DNA of 25,904 nt from DASULK01 sp036381835 (lineage in GTDB: Bacteria; Actinomycetota; Actinomycetes; Mycobacteriales; Micromonosporaceae): the NCBI GenBank assembly GCA_036381835.1, contig DASVCA010000175.1:1-25904 (forward strand), written 5' to 3'. Position 1 is the stretch's first letter. Each line of letters opens with the position of its first letter. The position numbers and the translations under genes are program-made. Positions 7,505-15,786 of this stretch are shown here, piece by piece. Under the pieces are notes generated by a model, which saw only the letters and a list, made by a program, of their open reading frames with translations, was not told the origin of the DNA and ran no database searches.

Positions 7505-8146
7505 GTGACCAGTGCGATTTCGGGCCTGACCGTGATCCGCCCCGGGCTCGTCGACTACCTCGCGGCGTGGGAAGAACAGCGACGCGTGCACGAGGCGGTG
7601 GTCTCCGGCGATCGGCCCGACACCGTCCTGCTGTTGGAGCACCCCAGCGTCTACACCGCCGGGAAACGAACCGAACCCTGGGATCGGCCGATGGACGGCA
7701 CCCCGGTGATCGACGTCGACCGCGGCGGGAAGATCACCTGGCACGGGCCCGGCCAGCTCGTCGGCTATCCCATCGTCAAGCTGCCCGACCCGGTCGACGT
7801 GGTCGCCTACGTGCGCCGCGTCGAGCAGATGCTGATCGACGTCTGCGCCGAGTTCGGCCTGGCCACCACCCGGGTCGAGGGACGCAGCGGGGTGTGGGTG
7901 CCGGCGGACGACCGCGGGCCGGCACGCAAGGTGGCCGCGATCGGTATCCGGGTGGCGCGCGGCGTCACCCTGCACGGCTTCGCCCTCAACTGCGACTGCG
8001 ACCTGGCCGCGTTCGACCGGATCGTGCCCTGCGGCATCCGGGACGCCGGGGTCACCTCGCTCACCGCCGAACTCGGCCGCGCGGTGACCGTCGCCGAGGC
8101 CCTACCGGTCGTGGAGCGGCACCTGCCCACGCTGCTCGCCGGCTGA
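7505..8146 (+). CDS. lipB: Lipoyl(octanoyl) transferase LipB
   Basis: LipB moves octanoate from octanoyl-ACP onto lipoyl domains, the first step of endogenous lipoate synthesis; LipA then inserts sulfur. The 213-residue protein shows HPSVYTAG, the signature RGGKITWHGPGQLVGYPI, the Lys142 segment ARKVAAIGI, TLHGFALN, and the nucleophile in IVPCGI (Cys176). Cys176 and Lys142 form the expected catalytic dyad. Length is normal for the family. The GTG at 7505 was chosen because the protein aligns from its first residues and TAGGCT lies 6 nt upstream. It is separated from its partner lipA by a minus-strand pair, whereas the two genes are adjacent in many actinobacteria. Confidence 0.97.
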   Translation: MTSAISGLTVIRPGLVDYLAAWEEQRRVHEAVVSGDRPDTVLLLEHPSVYTAGKRTEPWDRPMDGTPVIDVDRGGKITWHGPGQLVGYPIVKLPDPVDVVAYVRRVEQMLIDVCAEFGLATTRVEGRSGVWVPADDRGPARKVAAIGIRVARGVTLHGFALNCDCDLAAFDRIVPCGIRDAGVTSLTAELGRAVTVAEALPVVERHLPTLLAG

Positions 8147-8165
8147 CCGGAGTCCACCGCCAGCG

Positions 8166-8190
8166 GCCGTGTGCCCGTCTCTCACGACGG
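8166..8190. terminator. Weak hairpin between lipB and the lipoprotein gene
   Basis: CCGTC (8175-8179) and GACGG (8186-8190) form an inner 5-bp stem. CCGT (8167-8170) and ACGG (8196-8199) may extend it across an internal loop. It lies at the convergent junction and includes the lipoprotein stop codon. The call is weak. Confidence 0.3.
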
Positions 8191-8883
8191 CGTGTACGGC
8201 TCGTCGGTGTGGCCGACCTCTACCAGATCGGTGCCGCTGAGCTCGAAGACCGCGGTGCGCCGGAGGTTCACCGCCGCGGCCGGGGCGTCCGGGGTCCGGG
8301 TCAGATACACCACGGTGGCCCGGCCTCCCGCGACCCGGATGGACAGCACCGGGGTGCGATCACCGAGCATCGCGGCGGCCGCCAGTCGAGGCTGCGCGGC
8401 ACCGCCGGTCCAGGCGATGATGCTGATGAACCGGCCGGTGCCACCGGCGGCCATCAGGGCGGTCCCGACCGCGTCGACCACGCCGTCGCGGTTGAGATCG
8501 CCGAGTCCGCACGGGTCCTGCAGGGTGATCTCCGTGCCGTCCTCCGCGGCCCAGCGTCCGTCGGTGAGCCGAATCGAGTCGATCGGGTAGTCCCAGACCC
8601 GGACCGTCTCGTTGGTCACTTCCGCCTCACGCAGCGCAGCGCAGGTCAGCGCCGGAGCGGACGGCCGCCCGGTGGCAGTCGGGGCTCCGGTCGCCGGCGT
8701 CGGGCGAGAGGTCCGCGCCGCCCCGCCGGTCGGTGTCGGCGACGACGGCGCGGCCGAGCCGAGACCGACCTCGGCAGGCGGCTCGGCCGGTGGCGGACCG
8801 CCCGCACTGCGGCTGCAGGCGGCCGCCGAGCCGAGCACAGCCAGGACGGCGGCCACCACCGGCAGCGACTTTCCCACTCGCAT
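8182..8883 (-). CDS. Putative lipoprotein with a Ca-binding-like DxNxDG loop
   Basis: This is a 233-residue exported protein of unknown function. Residues 1-23 form a lipoprotein signal ending in LGSAAAC. The lipobox is imperfect, with Ala at -3, but a Cys at residue 23 after a hydrophobic core is typical of actinobacterial lipoproteins. A Pro/Ser/Thr/Ala-rich tether (about 27-75) is followed by a globular domain with one GLGDLNRDGVVDAV loop, which resembles EF-hand-like or FG-GAP calcium loops. The ATG at 8883 has GAGGAG about 6 nt upstream. It lies 68 nt downstream of aspS on the same strand, with a hairpin and its own -10 (TAGCGT) between, so it is probably transcribed at least partly on its own. 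Confidence 0.8.
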   Translation of the reverse strand: MRVGKSLPVVAAVLAVLGSAAACSRSAGGPPPAEPPAEVGLGSAAPSSPTPTGGAARTSRPTPATGAPTATGRPSAPALTCAALREAEVTNETVRVWDYPIDSIRLTDGRWAAEDGTEITLQDPCGLGDLNRDGVVDAVGTALMAAGGTGRFISIIAWTGGAAQPRLAAAAMLGDRTPVLSIRVAGGRATVVYLTRTPDAPAAAVNLRRTAVFELSGTDLVEVGHTDEPYTPS

Positions 8884-8917
8884 TCCCGCTCCTCGACGCT
8901 TCGGCTGAGTGGGCGAG

Positions 8918-8923
8918 ACGCTA
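8918..8923 (-). promoter_or_regulatory. -10 element of the lipoprotein gene
   Basis: TAGCGT on the minus strand is 34 nt before the ATG at 8883. It would give a leader of about 27 nt that includes the Shine-Dalgarno. No clear -35 is visible. Confidence 0.35.
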
Positions 8924-8928
8924 GCAGC

Positions 8929-8945
8929 ACCGCGCAAACCGCGGT
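8929..8945 (-). terminator. Hairpin after aspS
   Basis: ACCGCG and CGCGGT form a perfect 6-bp stem with a 5-nt loop. It starts 6 nt beyond the aspS stop. No U-tract is present, so it may act only as an RNA 3' end. Confidence 0.4.
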
Positions 8946-8951
8946 CGATGC

Positions 8952-10238
8952 TCAGGGGCTCAGACGGTGCAGGTCCCGGGGAAAAGCGGCCACCTCGCGC
9001 ACGTTCGCCGCACCGGTCAACCGGGCCACGAAGCGTTCCAGGCCGATCGCGAAGCCACCGTGCGGGGGCATGCCGTGCCGGAACGCGGCCAGATAGGACG
9101 CGTACGGCTCCACCGGTTCGCCCCGCGCCGCGAGCGCCGCCAGGTAGTCGGCGTGCTCGTGCCGCCGCTGCCCGCCGGTGACCAGCTCGACGCCGCGGAA
9201 CAACAGGTCGAAGCTGTTCGAGTAGGTCGGCCGGGCCGGGTCGGGATGGGTGTAGAAGGGCCGTTTGGCCATCGGGTAGCCGGTGACGAAGACGAACTCC
9301 GAGCCGTGCTCGCGTACCGCCCACTCCCCCACAGCACGCTCGTGCGCCGGAGCCAGGTCCGGCTCGTCCGCCGCCGCTCCGGCGATCGCCAGCGCCTCGG
9401 TGAAGTGCACCGCGGGAATCCGCTCCGGCACCTCGGGCAGCCGTGCCTCCAAGACCTCGACCGCACGAGCCGCCCGCCGCGCCACCGCGGCGATCATCGC
9501 GGCCACCACGTCGCGGAGCAACGCCATCACGTCCCGGTGGTCGGCGATGAAGCCGACCTCGACGTCCAGGGAGGTGTACTGCGCCAGGTGGCGGGCGGTG
9601 TCGTGCGGCTCGGCCCGGAACACCGGCCCCGCCTCGTAGACCCGTTCGAACACGCCCACCATGAGCTGCTTGTAGAACTGCGGGGACTGGGCCAGGTACG
9701 CAGGCCGGCCGAAGTAGTCGACGGCGAACACGTTCGCCCCGCTCTCCGTGGCGGATGCGACGATCTTCGGCGTGTGGATCTCGACGAATCCCAGCCCGTC
9801 CAGGGCGGAACGGAACCCGGCCACCGCGGCGGCGGAGATCCGCAGCGCCGCGGTGCGCCGCGGATGGCGCAGCGCCAGGGACGCGTGGTCGAGCTGGGTG
9901 GGCAGGGTGGCGGTCAGAGTCGGCCGGTACAGGTCGAAGGGCGGCGGGTCGGCCGGCGAGCCGAGTGGGCGGATCTCCGGCTCGACCAGCTCGACCCCGG
10001 CGGGCGCGGCGGAGTTGGCCACCACCCGGCCGGTGACGGCGACCACCGTCTCCTCGGGCAGCGCCGCGAGCTCGGCCCGGACGGCCGGCTCGGTCACCAC
10101 GGCCTGGGCGAGGCCGGTGGCGTCTCGCACGATGAGGAACGCCACCGATTTGAGCAGCCGACGGCGGTGCACCCAGCCGGCGACGGTGACGGTCTCCCCG
10201 ACGTGCCGGGGAAGGTGACGGGACAGGACGCGTTGCAT
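8952..10238 (-). CDS. aspS: Aspartyl-tRNA synthetase, archaeal/non-bacterial type
   Basis: This class IIb synthetase attaches aspartate to tRNA. The 428-residue protein has an N-terminal OB-fold anticodon domain (about 12-105, with AGWVHRRR). The catalytic core follows directly: motif 1 region HPRRTAALRI, then SGANVFAVDYFGRPAYLAQS, motif 2 FRAEPHDTARHL, and motif 3 GFAIGLERFV. The roughly 100-residue GAD insertion of normal bacterial AspRS (about 590 residues) is absent, and the wording is that of archaeal-type AspRS, many of which also charge tRNA-Asn. Discriminating or non-discriminating status cannot be decided here. AsnRS is the main alternative, but the Asp-specific leader supports AspRS. 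The ATG at 10238 has AAGGAGG 8 nt upstream. The frame continues upstream, but that part is the structured riboswitch. Confidence 0.9.
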   Translation of the reverse strand: MQRVLSRHLPRHVGETVTVAGWVHRRRLLKSVAFLIVRDATGLAQAVVTEPAVRAELAALPEETVVAVTGRVVANSAAPAGVELVEPEIRPLGSPADPPPFDLYRPTLTATLPTQLDHASLALRHPRRTAALRISAAAVAGFRSALDGLGFVEIHTPKIVASATESGANVFAVDYFGRPAYLAQSPQFYKQLMVGVFERVYEAGPVFRAEPHDTARHLAQYTSLDVEVGFIADHRDVMALLRDVVAAMIAAVARRAARAVEVLEARLPEVPERIPAVHFTEALAIAGAAADEPDLAPAHERAVGEWAVREHGSEFVFVTGYPMAKRPFYTHPDPARPTYSNSFDLLFRGVELVTGGQRRHEHADYLAALAARGEPVEPYASYLAAFRHGMPPHGGFAIGLERFVARLTGAANVREVAAFPRDLHRLSP

Positions 10239-10239
10239 C

Positions 10240-10508
10240 GCACACACCTCCTTGATCAACCGCAACGCGATCCCGGGGAGGTGCGGGCGAGCGGGAACCT
10301 CGCGGTGCCACCGCACCTTCGCGCCCTACGGGCGCCTCGTTCGTCGCCGGTAACGGTGGCCAGCCGGCGGGTTCTACTGGGCGGGCAACGCCGTTCTTCC
10401 CGCAGCTCGGGAGGGTCTTCACGGGTCGGCGCCAGACCACCTTCCCAGCTACCGGTGGCTCTCTCGGCTGGCGGATCGGCCGCGCTACTCGGCTCCGTCG
10501 TCGCTTTG
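10240..10508 (-). promoter_or_regulatory. Translational T-box riboswitch (Asp, GAC specifier) of aspS
   Basis: The leader shows the T-box plan in order. Stem I: an AGTA loop-E motif (10489-10486), a GCCAG/CTGGC helix (10472-10468 with 10435-10431), an AGAGAG motif (within 10465-10457), a distal hairpin closed by CCACC/GGTGG, then GAA (10420-10418) next to the specifier GAC (10417-10415), an Asp codon. Stem III candidate: GCGCCC/GGGCGC (10335-10321). T-box bulge: GGTGGCACCGCG (10312-10301), whose TGGC (10310-10307) complements GCCA, fitting the G discriminator of tRNA-Asp. Switch: GGTGCGG (10317-10311) pairs CCGCACC (10286-10280), or CACCTCC (10283-10277) pairs the Shine-Dalgarno GGAGGTG (10251-10245). 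These are mutually exclusive, so uncharged tRNA should expose the ribosome site. Confidence 0.88.
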
Positions 10509-10514
10509 CCGCGC

Positions 10515-10544
10515 ACGTTAGCAGTCCGCACCCTCCGGGGGAAA
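10515..10544 (-). promoter_or_regulatory. Promoter of the aspS T-box transcript
   Basis: TTTCCC (10544-10539) and TAACGT (10520-10515) are 18 nt apart on the minus strand and predict a start near 10508, just before Stem I. Only the -10 is convincing. The remainder of 10545-10594 shows nothing I can name. Confidence 0.4.
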
Positions 10545-10594
10545 CGGAAATCGGCCGGGCGAGCCTCTCGACGAGGCGTGCCGGCGGCCCGGCG

Positions 10595-10600
10595 TAGGCT
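10595..10600 (+). promoter_or_regulatory. Leaderless-type -10 element of lipA
   Basis: TAGGCT is followed by GGCAGTC (7 nt) and the ATG at 10608. It shares the octamer TAGGCTGG with the lipB promoter. Confidence 0.55.
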
Positions 10601-10607
10601 GGCAGTC

Positions 10608-11564
10608 ATGACCGCCGTTGCTCCGGAAGGGCGTCGCCTGCTGCGGATCGAGGCGCGCAACGCCCAGACGCCGATCGAACGCAAGCCGTCGTGGATCAAG
10701 GTCAAGGCGAAGATGGGCCCGGAGTACACCGAGCTGCGCTCGCTGGTGACCCGGGAAGGTCTGCACACGGTCTGTCAGGAAGCCGGCTGCCCCAACATCT
10801 ACGAATGCTGGGAGGACCGGGAGGCGACCTTCCTGATCGGCGGCGATCAGTGCACCCGCCGCTGCGACTTCTGTCAGATCGACACCGGCAAGCCGGCCGC
10901 GTTCGACGCCGACGAACCTCGCCGGGTGGCCGAGTCGGTGGCCGCGATGGGCCTGCGGTACGCCACCGTCACCGGCGTGGCTCGCGACGACCTGCCCGAC
11001 GGTGGGGCCTGGCTGTACGCCGAGACGGTCCGCCAGATCCATGCCCACCAGCCGGGGTGCGGGGTGGAGTTGCTGATTCCCGACTTCAACGGCGACCCGG
11101 ACCGGCTGGCCGAGGTGTTCGGCGCCCGGCCGGAGGTGCTGGCCCACAACGTCGAGACCGTGCCGCGGATCTTCAAGCGGATCCGGCCGGCCTTCCGCTA
11201 CGAGCGCTCGCTGGAGGTGCTCACCCGGGCCCGCGCCGCGGGGCTGGTGACCAAATCCAATCTCATCCTCGGCCTCGGCGAGGAGCGGGCGGAGATCTCG
11301 CAGGCGCTGCGCGACCTGTACGAGGCCGGCTGCGAGCTGATCACCATCACCCAGTATCTGCGCCCCACCCCCCGTCACCATCCGGTCGTGCGCTGGGTGA
11401 AGCCGGAGGAGTTCATCGAGTTGCGTCAGGAGGCCGAGGAGATCGGCTTCGCCGGGGTGATGAGCGGGCCGCTGGTCCGCTCCTCCTACCGCGCGGGGCG
11501 CCTCTACCAGCAGGCGATGGCGGCTCGGCAGTCGGCGGCGAGTCGGCCGGATCCCGGCAACTAG
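10608..11564 (+). CDS. lipA: Lipoyl synthase LipA
   Basis: LipA is a radical-SAM enzyme that inserts two sulfur atoms into protein-bound octanoyl groups made by LipB. The 318-residue protein carries both iron-sulfur sites: the auxiliary cluster cysteines Cys56, Cys61 and Cys67 (CQEAGCPNIYEC) and the SAM cluster cysteines Cys82, Cys86 and Cys89 (CTRRCDFC). The C-terminal RSSYRAG contains the serine that ligates the auxiliary cluster in this family. Length is normal. The ATG at 10608 was chosen because homologues begin close to this point and TAGGCT lies 7 nt before it. It is divergent from aspS and its T-box. Its TAG stop forms the start of the next gene's -10 motif. Confidence 0.97.
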   Translation: MTAVAPEGRRLLRIEARNAQTPIERKPSWIKVKAKMGPEYTELRSLVTREGLHTVCQEAGCPNIYECWEDREATFLIGGDQCTRRCDFCQIDTGKPAAFDADEPRRVAESVAAMGLRYATVTGVARDDLPDGGAWLYAETVRQIHAHQPGCGVELLIPDFNGDPDRLAEVFGARPEVLAHNVETVPRIFKRIRPAFRYERSLEVLTRARAAGLVTKSNLILGLGEERAEISQALRDLYEAGCELITITQYLRPTPRHHPVVRWVKPEEFIELRQEAEEIGFAGVMSGPLVRSSYRAGRLYQQAMAARQSAASRPDPGN

Positions 11565-11567
11565 ACT
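11562..11567 (+). promoter_or_regulatory. Leaderless-type -10 element of the DUF4191 gene, overlapping the lipA stop
   Basis: TAGACT begins with the lipA stop codon TAG (11562-11564) and is followed by 7 nt and the ATG at 11575. It allows separate leaderless transcription inside an otherwise tight operon. Confidence 0.5.
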
Positions 11568-11574
11568 CCTGCCC

Positions 11575-12264
11575 ATGGCAAAGCCCCAGGAGAAGGTGTC
11601 GTTCGGCCAGCGACTCAAGCAGATCGGCCAGGTTTTCGCGTTCACCGCCAAACGGGACCGCTGGTTCGCTCCGCTCGCCGCCGGCGCGGTGCTGATCCCG
11701 CTCGCGCTCACCGTGGTGGCGGTGCTGGCCTGGGGATGGATCTGGCTGCCGGTCGGCATCCTGGTGGCACTGCTCGGCCTGCTCATCGTGCTCAACCTGC
11801 GGGCGACCAGCGCGATGATGAGCGCCGCGGAGGGGCAGCCGGGGGCGGTCGCCTCGATTCTGGAGACGATGCGCGGCAACTGGCGGGTGACGCCGGCGAT
11901 CAGCGCGACCACCCAGTTCGACATGGTGCACCTGGTGATCGGCCGGCCCGGGGTGATCCTGCTCGCCGAGGGCAACCCGCAGCGGGTCCGCGGGCTGCTC
12001 GCTCAGGAGAAGCGGCGGCTGGCGAAGGTCATCGGCAACGCGCCCCTCTACGACTACCTGGTCGGACCGGACGAGGGCCAGGTGCCGCTGCGCAAGATGC
12101 GCATGACGCTGATGCGGCTGCCGCGCAACATCTCCAACCGGGAGGTCAACGCGCTGGACAAGCGGATCAAGGCGCTGTCCTCCCGGCCACGTATGCCCAA
12201 GGGCGCCATCCCGAAGAACCTGCGGCCGCCGAAGGGCGCCTTCCGGCAGATGCGGGGCCGCTAG
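11575..12264 (+). CDS. DUF4191 membrane protein (Rv2219-like)
   Basis: This 229-residue inner-membrane protein has two adjacent transmembrane helices (about 33-55 and 58-75) and a basic cytosolic remainder ending in PKNLRPPKGAFRQMRGR. It matches the actinobacteria-restricted DUF4191 family, which typically follows lipA (Rv2219 in M. tuberculosis, from memory). Function is unknown; the conserved lipA neighbourhood may hint at a link with lipoate metabolism or the nearby glnA, but nothing in the sequence shows it. The ATG at 11575 lies 10 nt after the lipA stop. Confidence 0.88.
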   Translation: MAKPQEKVSFGQRLKQIGQVFAFTAKRDRWFAPLAAGAVLIPLALTVVAVLAWGWIWLPVGILVALLGLLIVLNLRATSAMMSAAEGQPGAVASILETMRGNWRVTPAISATTQFDMVHLVIGRPGVILLAEGNPQRVRGLLAQEKRRLAKVIGNAPLYDYLVGPDEGQVPLRKMRMTLMRLPRNISNREVNALDKRIKALSSRPRMPKGAIPKNLRPPKGAFRQMRGR

Positions 12265-12305
12265 GCCGGCAGAGGCCGACAGACCCGACCGGGCCGATCA
12301 GGCGA

Positions 12306-12317
12306 CCGCCTAGGCGG
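12306..12317. repeat. Perfect palindrome at the DUF4191/RDD convergent junction
   Basis: CCGCCTAGGCGG is a 12-bp perfect palindrome containing the stop codon of the RDD gene. Having no loop, it is a poor intrinsic terminator as it stands. Its purpose is unknown. No better terminator is seen in 12265-12309. Confidence 0.3.
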
Positions 12318-12723
12318 GCTGGTGGTCGACCGGCCGGCGGGCGTCGATCATGATCGACCCGGCCGCCCGATCGTGCAGGCCACGCTGTTCCTCATCCATG
12401 ATCAGCGGGGGTACGACGAGGCAGAGGAGCACGCCGCGCAGCAGCGCGCGCGGCACCCCGATCCGGCCGCCGTGGGCGTACGAGACGCAGGCCAGTCGGG
12501 TCATCCGCATGCCGGGCGTCTGGGCGAACAACCCGATGAACAGCCCGTACTCGATGATCAACACGAGCACCGGTGGCCAACCCTGTCGCACCGGGTCGCT
12601 GAACAGGCCGGCTACCAGCAGGCACAGCATCCAGTCGACCAGCAGCGCCCCGAATCGTCGGGCCAGACCCGGTGCCCGCAGGTGCGGGTCCGCGGGGGCG
12701 GGCCGAGGTGAAGTGGTGGGCAC
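12310..12723 (-). CDS. RDD-family membrane protein
   Basis: This is a small 137-residue RDD-domain membrane protein of unknown function. It has the family's Arg/Asp positions in LARRFGALLVDW, two helices (about 25-42 and 50-66), the LFAQTPGMRMTRL loop, and a third segment VLLCLVVPPLIM, ending with DRAAGSIMI. A homologue (Rv2219A, from memory) lies between the DUF4191 gene and glnA1 in mycobacteria. The GTG at 12723 was selected because the minus strand reads TACGCT, 7 nt, GTG, with no Shine-Dalgarno. It is transcribed divergently from glnA; the two starts are about 160 bp apart. The C-terminus is short but complete. Confidence 0.85.
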   Translation of the reverse strand: MPTTSPRPAPADPHLRAPGLARRFGALLVDWMLCLLVAGLFSDPVRQGWPPVLVLIIEYGLFIGLFAQTPGMRMTRLACVSYAHGGRIGVPRALLRGVLLCLVVPPLIMDEEQRGLHDRAAGSIMIDARRPVDHQPA

Positions 12724-12730
12724 GGCAACG

Positions 12731-12736
12731 AGCGTA
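12731..12736 (-). promoter_or_regulatory. Leaderless-type -10 element of the RDD gene
   Basis: TACGCT on the minus strand is followed by 7 nt (CGTTGCC) and the GTG at 12723. Confidence 0.45.
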
Positions 12737-12793
12737 GCCGCGCACCCACCTGCGCGGTCACCAGGGCCGCGGACGACGATCGGCGAGAACCTT

Positions 12794-12809
12794 GTAACCG
12801 CGAGGAAAC
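12794..12809 (+). promoter_or_regulatory. GlnR box upstream of glnA
   Basis: GTAAC-CGCGAG-GAAAC matches the actinobacterial GlnR consensus GTnAC-N6-GAAAC exactly. A degenerate GACAC follows 6 nt later. It is centred about 52 bp before the predicted transcription start, suitable for activation of glnA under nitrogen limitation. Confidence 0.75.
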
Positions 12810-12841
12810 ATCGGGGACACGGGCGGGCAATCCCCCGGTCG

Positions 12842-12847
12842 TAGCGT
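12842..12847 (+). promoter_or_regulatory. -10 element of glnA
   Basis: TAGCGT lies 38 nt before the GTG. It gives a leader of about 32 nt with AGGAGG close to the start codon. No -35 is clear, as expected for an activator-dependent promoter. Confidence 0.4.
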
Positions 12848-12885
12848 CGCAACCACAACCAGCCGCGACCGTGCCAGGAGGAGCC

Positions 12886-14310
<1,425 letters not shown>

Positions 14311-14332
14311 CCGGGACGAGCCGAGGATCGCG

Positions 14333-15778
14333 CTACCTGCGGGACACGCTCTCCGCTTCCTCCAGGGCGGATAACTCCCCGAAGATGGCGCGATCCTCGC
14401 GCATTCGGCGCAGCACCCGCACAACGACCACGACGATCAGCAGCATCATCAGCGGCGCCCCCGGGAACTTGGTGTACCGGGGCAGGCCGGTGCCGTCCGG
14501 CAGCACCAGGAAAGACGCCACCAGCGCGACGACGGTGAACCACTTCGTGCGCAACGCGGTGGCGGCGAGCACCGCCAGCGGCCAGGTGGCGTACCACGGA
14601 TGGAAGACGGGCGCCAAGGCGACGGTGGCGGCCAGCGCCAGGCCGGCGCCGTACAACGGGTTGCGGGTCCGGGCCCGCCACCAGAGCACCACCAGGACAC
14701 CCGCGAGGAGGAGCATGCCCGCGGTGCGGGCCGCCGGCACCGCGTCGAGCGCCCCACCGAACGGACGGCCCAGATAGTCGATGGTCATGCCGATCGCGGT
14801 CGGGGGTGAGCTCCACTGCACCGAGTCACCGCTGCGACTCAGCCCCGCGATCCAACCGAAGTCCAGCCCTGAGACGATCGTCACACCCATCAAGGCCGCC
14901 ACGGTACCGCCGACGACCCATCCGCCCTGACGCACCAGCGCCCGGACGCGGTAGGGTCCGGCGATCGCGGCCACAGCGGCGAACGGCACCACCACGGCGG
15001 CGGTCACCTTGATCGCCGCGGCGAGACCGAGCAGCAGCCCACCCGCCGACAACGCGACCGGCCGGCCCGGCCGGGCCGCGACAACCGCGAGCCCGCAGAC
15101 CAGCAGACCGACCATCAACGCGTCGTTGTGGGCGCCGGAGATCAGGTGCACCCCCACCAGCGGAGACGCCAACGCCAGCCAGAGCGCCCGCTTGACCGGC
15201 ACCCCGCAACGACGAGCCAGCGTGGGCAGCCCGAACGCGGTGAGCACCACCCCGAGCACCGCGATGAGCCGGAACACCGCCACGATCAGGCCGAGGGATT
15301 CCGTCGAATCCACCACCCAACCGGAGATGAACACGAACAGCGGGCCGTACGGTGCCGGCGTGTCCCGCCAGATCGGCGATATCGAGTCCAGCCATGGACA
15401 GGGCAGCGCGGAGACCCCCTGCTCGTAGGGGTTGAAGCCGGCCGCGTAGGTGGCGCCTTGGCAGGCGTAGGCGTAGACGTCACGGCTCTCCAACGGCGGT
15501 GCCACCAGCAGCGGCAGCGACCAGAGGCCGATGGTCACGTACGCCCACCGGGCGCTGGGGACGGTGTGTCGTGCCGCCCACCACGCACCGGCGAGCGCAC
15601 CGGTGCCGACCAACCAGCACGTGATGATCAGCGGTCCGTGTTCGCCCTGCCAGATGGAGACCGGTGTGACGCCCGGTTCGAGCGTGGGCAGCGCACCGCC
15701 GAGGTACGCAGCCACAGCCAGCAGCACGGCTCCGCCGAAGCCGACATATCGCACAAGGTGGTAGCGCACTCGACTCAT
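14333..15778 (-). CDS. Polyprenol-phosphomannose-dependent alpha-1,6-mannosyltransferase-like protein (MptA/MptB type)
   Basis: This is a 481-residue GT-C membrane glycosyltransferase with about 13 helices. The signature loop after the third helix, ESRDVYAYACQG, then NPYEQG and WRDTPAPYGPLF, is characteristic of MptA/MptB enzymes that extend the mannan backbone of lipomannan using polyprenyl-phosphomannose. The Asp in ESRD is the likely catalytic base, by family analogy. The hydrophobic end (LMMLLIVVVVVRVL) is followed by a charged tail. The ATG at 15778 begins directly before the first helix; the Shine-Dalgarno is not obvious. It could equally act on another mannoside, since not all such genera make lipoarabinomannan. 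It diverges from the next gene with only 37 bp between starts. Confidence 0.82.
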   Translation of the reverse strand: MSRVRYHLVRYVGFGGAVLLAVAAYLGGALPTLEPGVTPVSIWQGEHGPLIITCWLVGTGALAGAWWAARHTVPSARWAYVTIGLWSLPLLVAPPLESRDVYAYACQGATYAAGFNPYEQGVSALPCPWLDSISPIWRDTPAPYGPLFVFISGWVVDSTESLGLIVAVFRLIAVLGVVLTAFGLPTLARRCGVPVKRALWLALASPLVGVHLISGAHNDALMVGLLVCGLAVVAARPGRPVALSAGGLLLGLAAAIKVTAAVVVPFAAVAAIAGPYRVRALVRQGGWVVGGTVAALMGVTIVSGLDFGWIAGLSRSGDSVQWSSPPTAIGMTIDYLGRPFGGALDAVPAARTAGMLLLAGVLVVLWWRARTRNPLYGAGLALAATVALAPVFHPWYATWPLAVLAATALRTKWFTVVALVASFLVLPDGTGLPRYTKFPGAPLMMLLIVVVVVRVLRRMREDRAIFGELSALEEAESVSRR

Positions 15779-15786
15779 GCTGCCAG

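Noticed and set aside
10239..10440. Upstream coding extension of aspS
   Set aside because: The in-frame extension is the T-box leader. The ATG at 10238 has a perfect Shine-Dalgarno, and the OB fold begins just after it.
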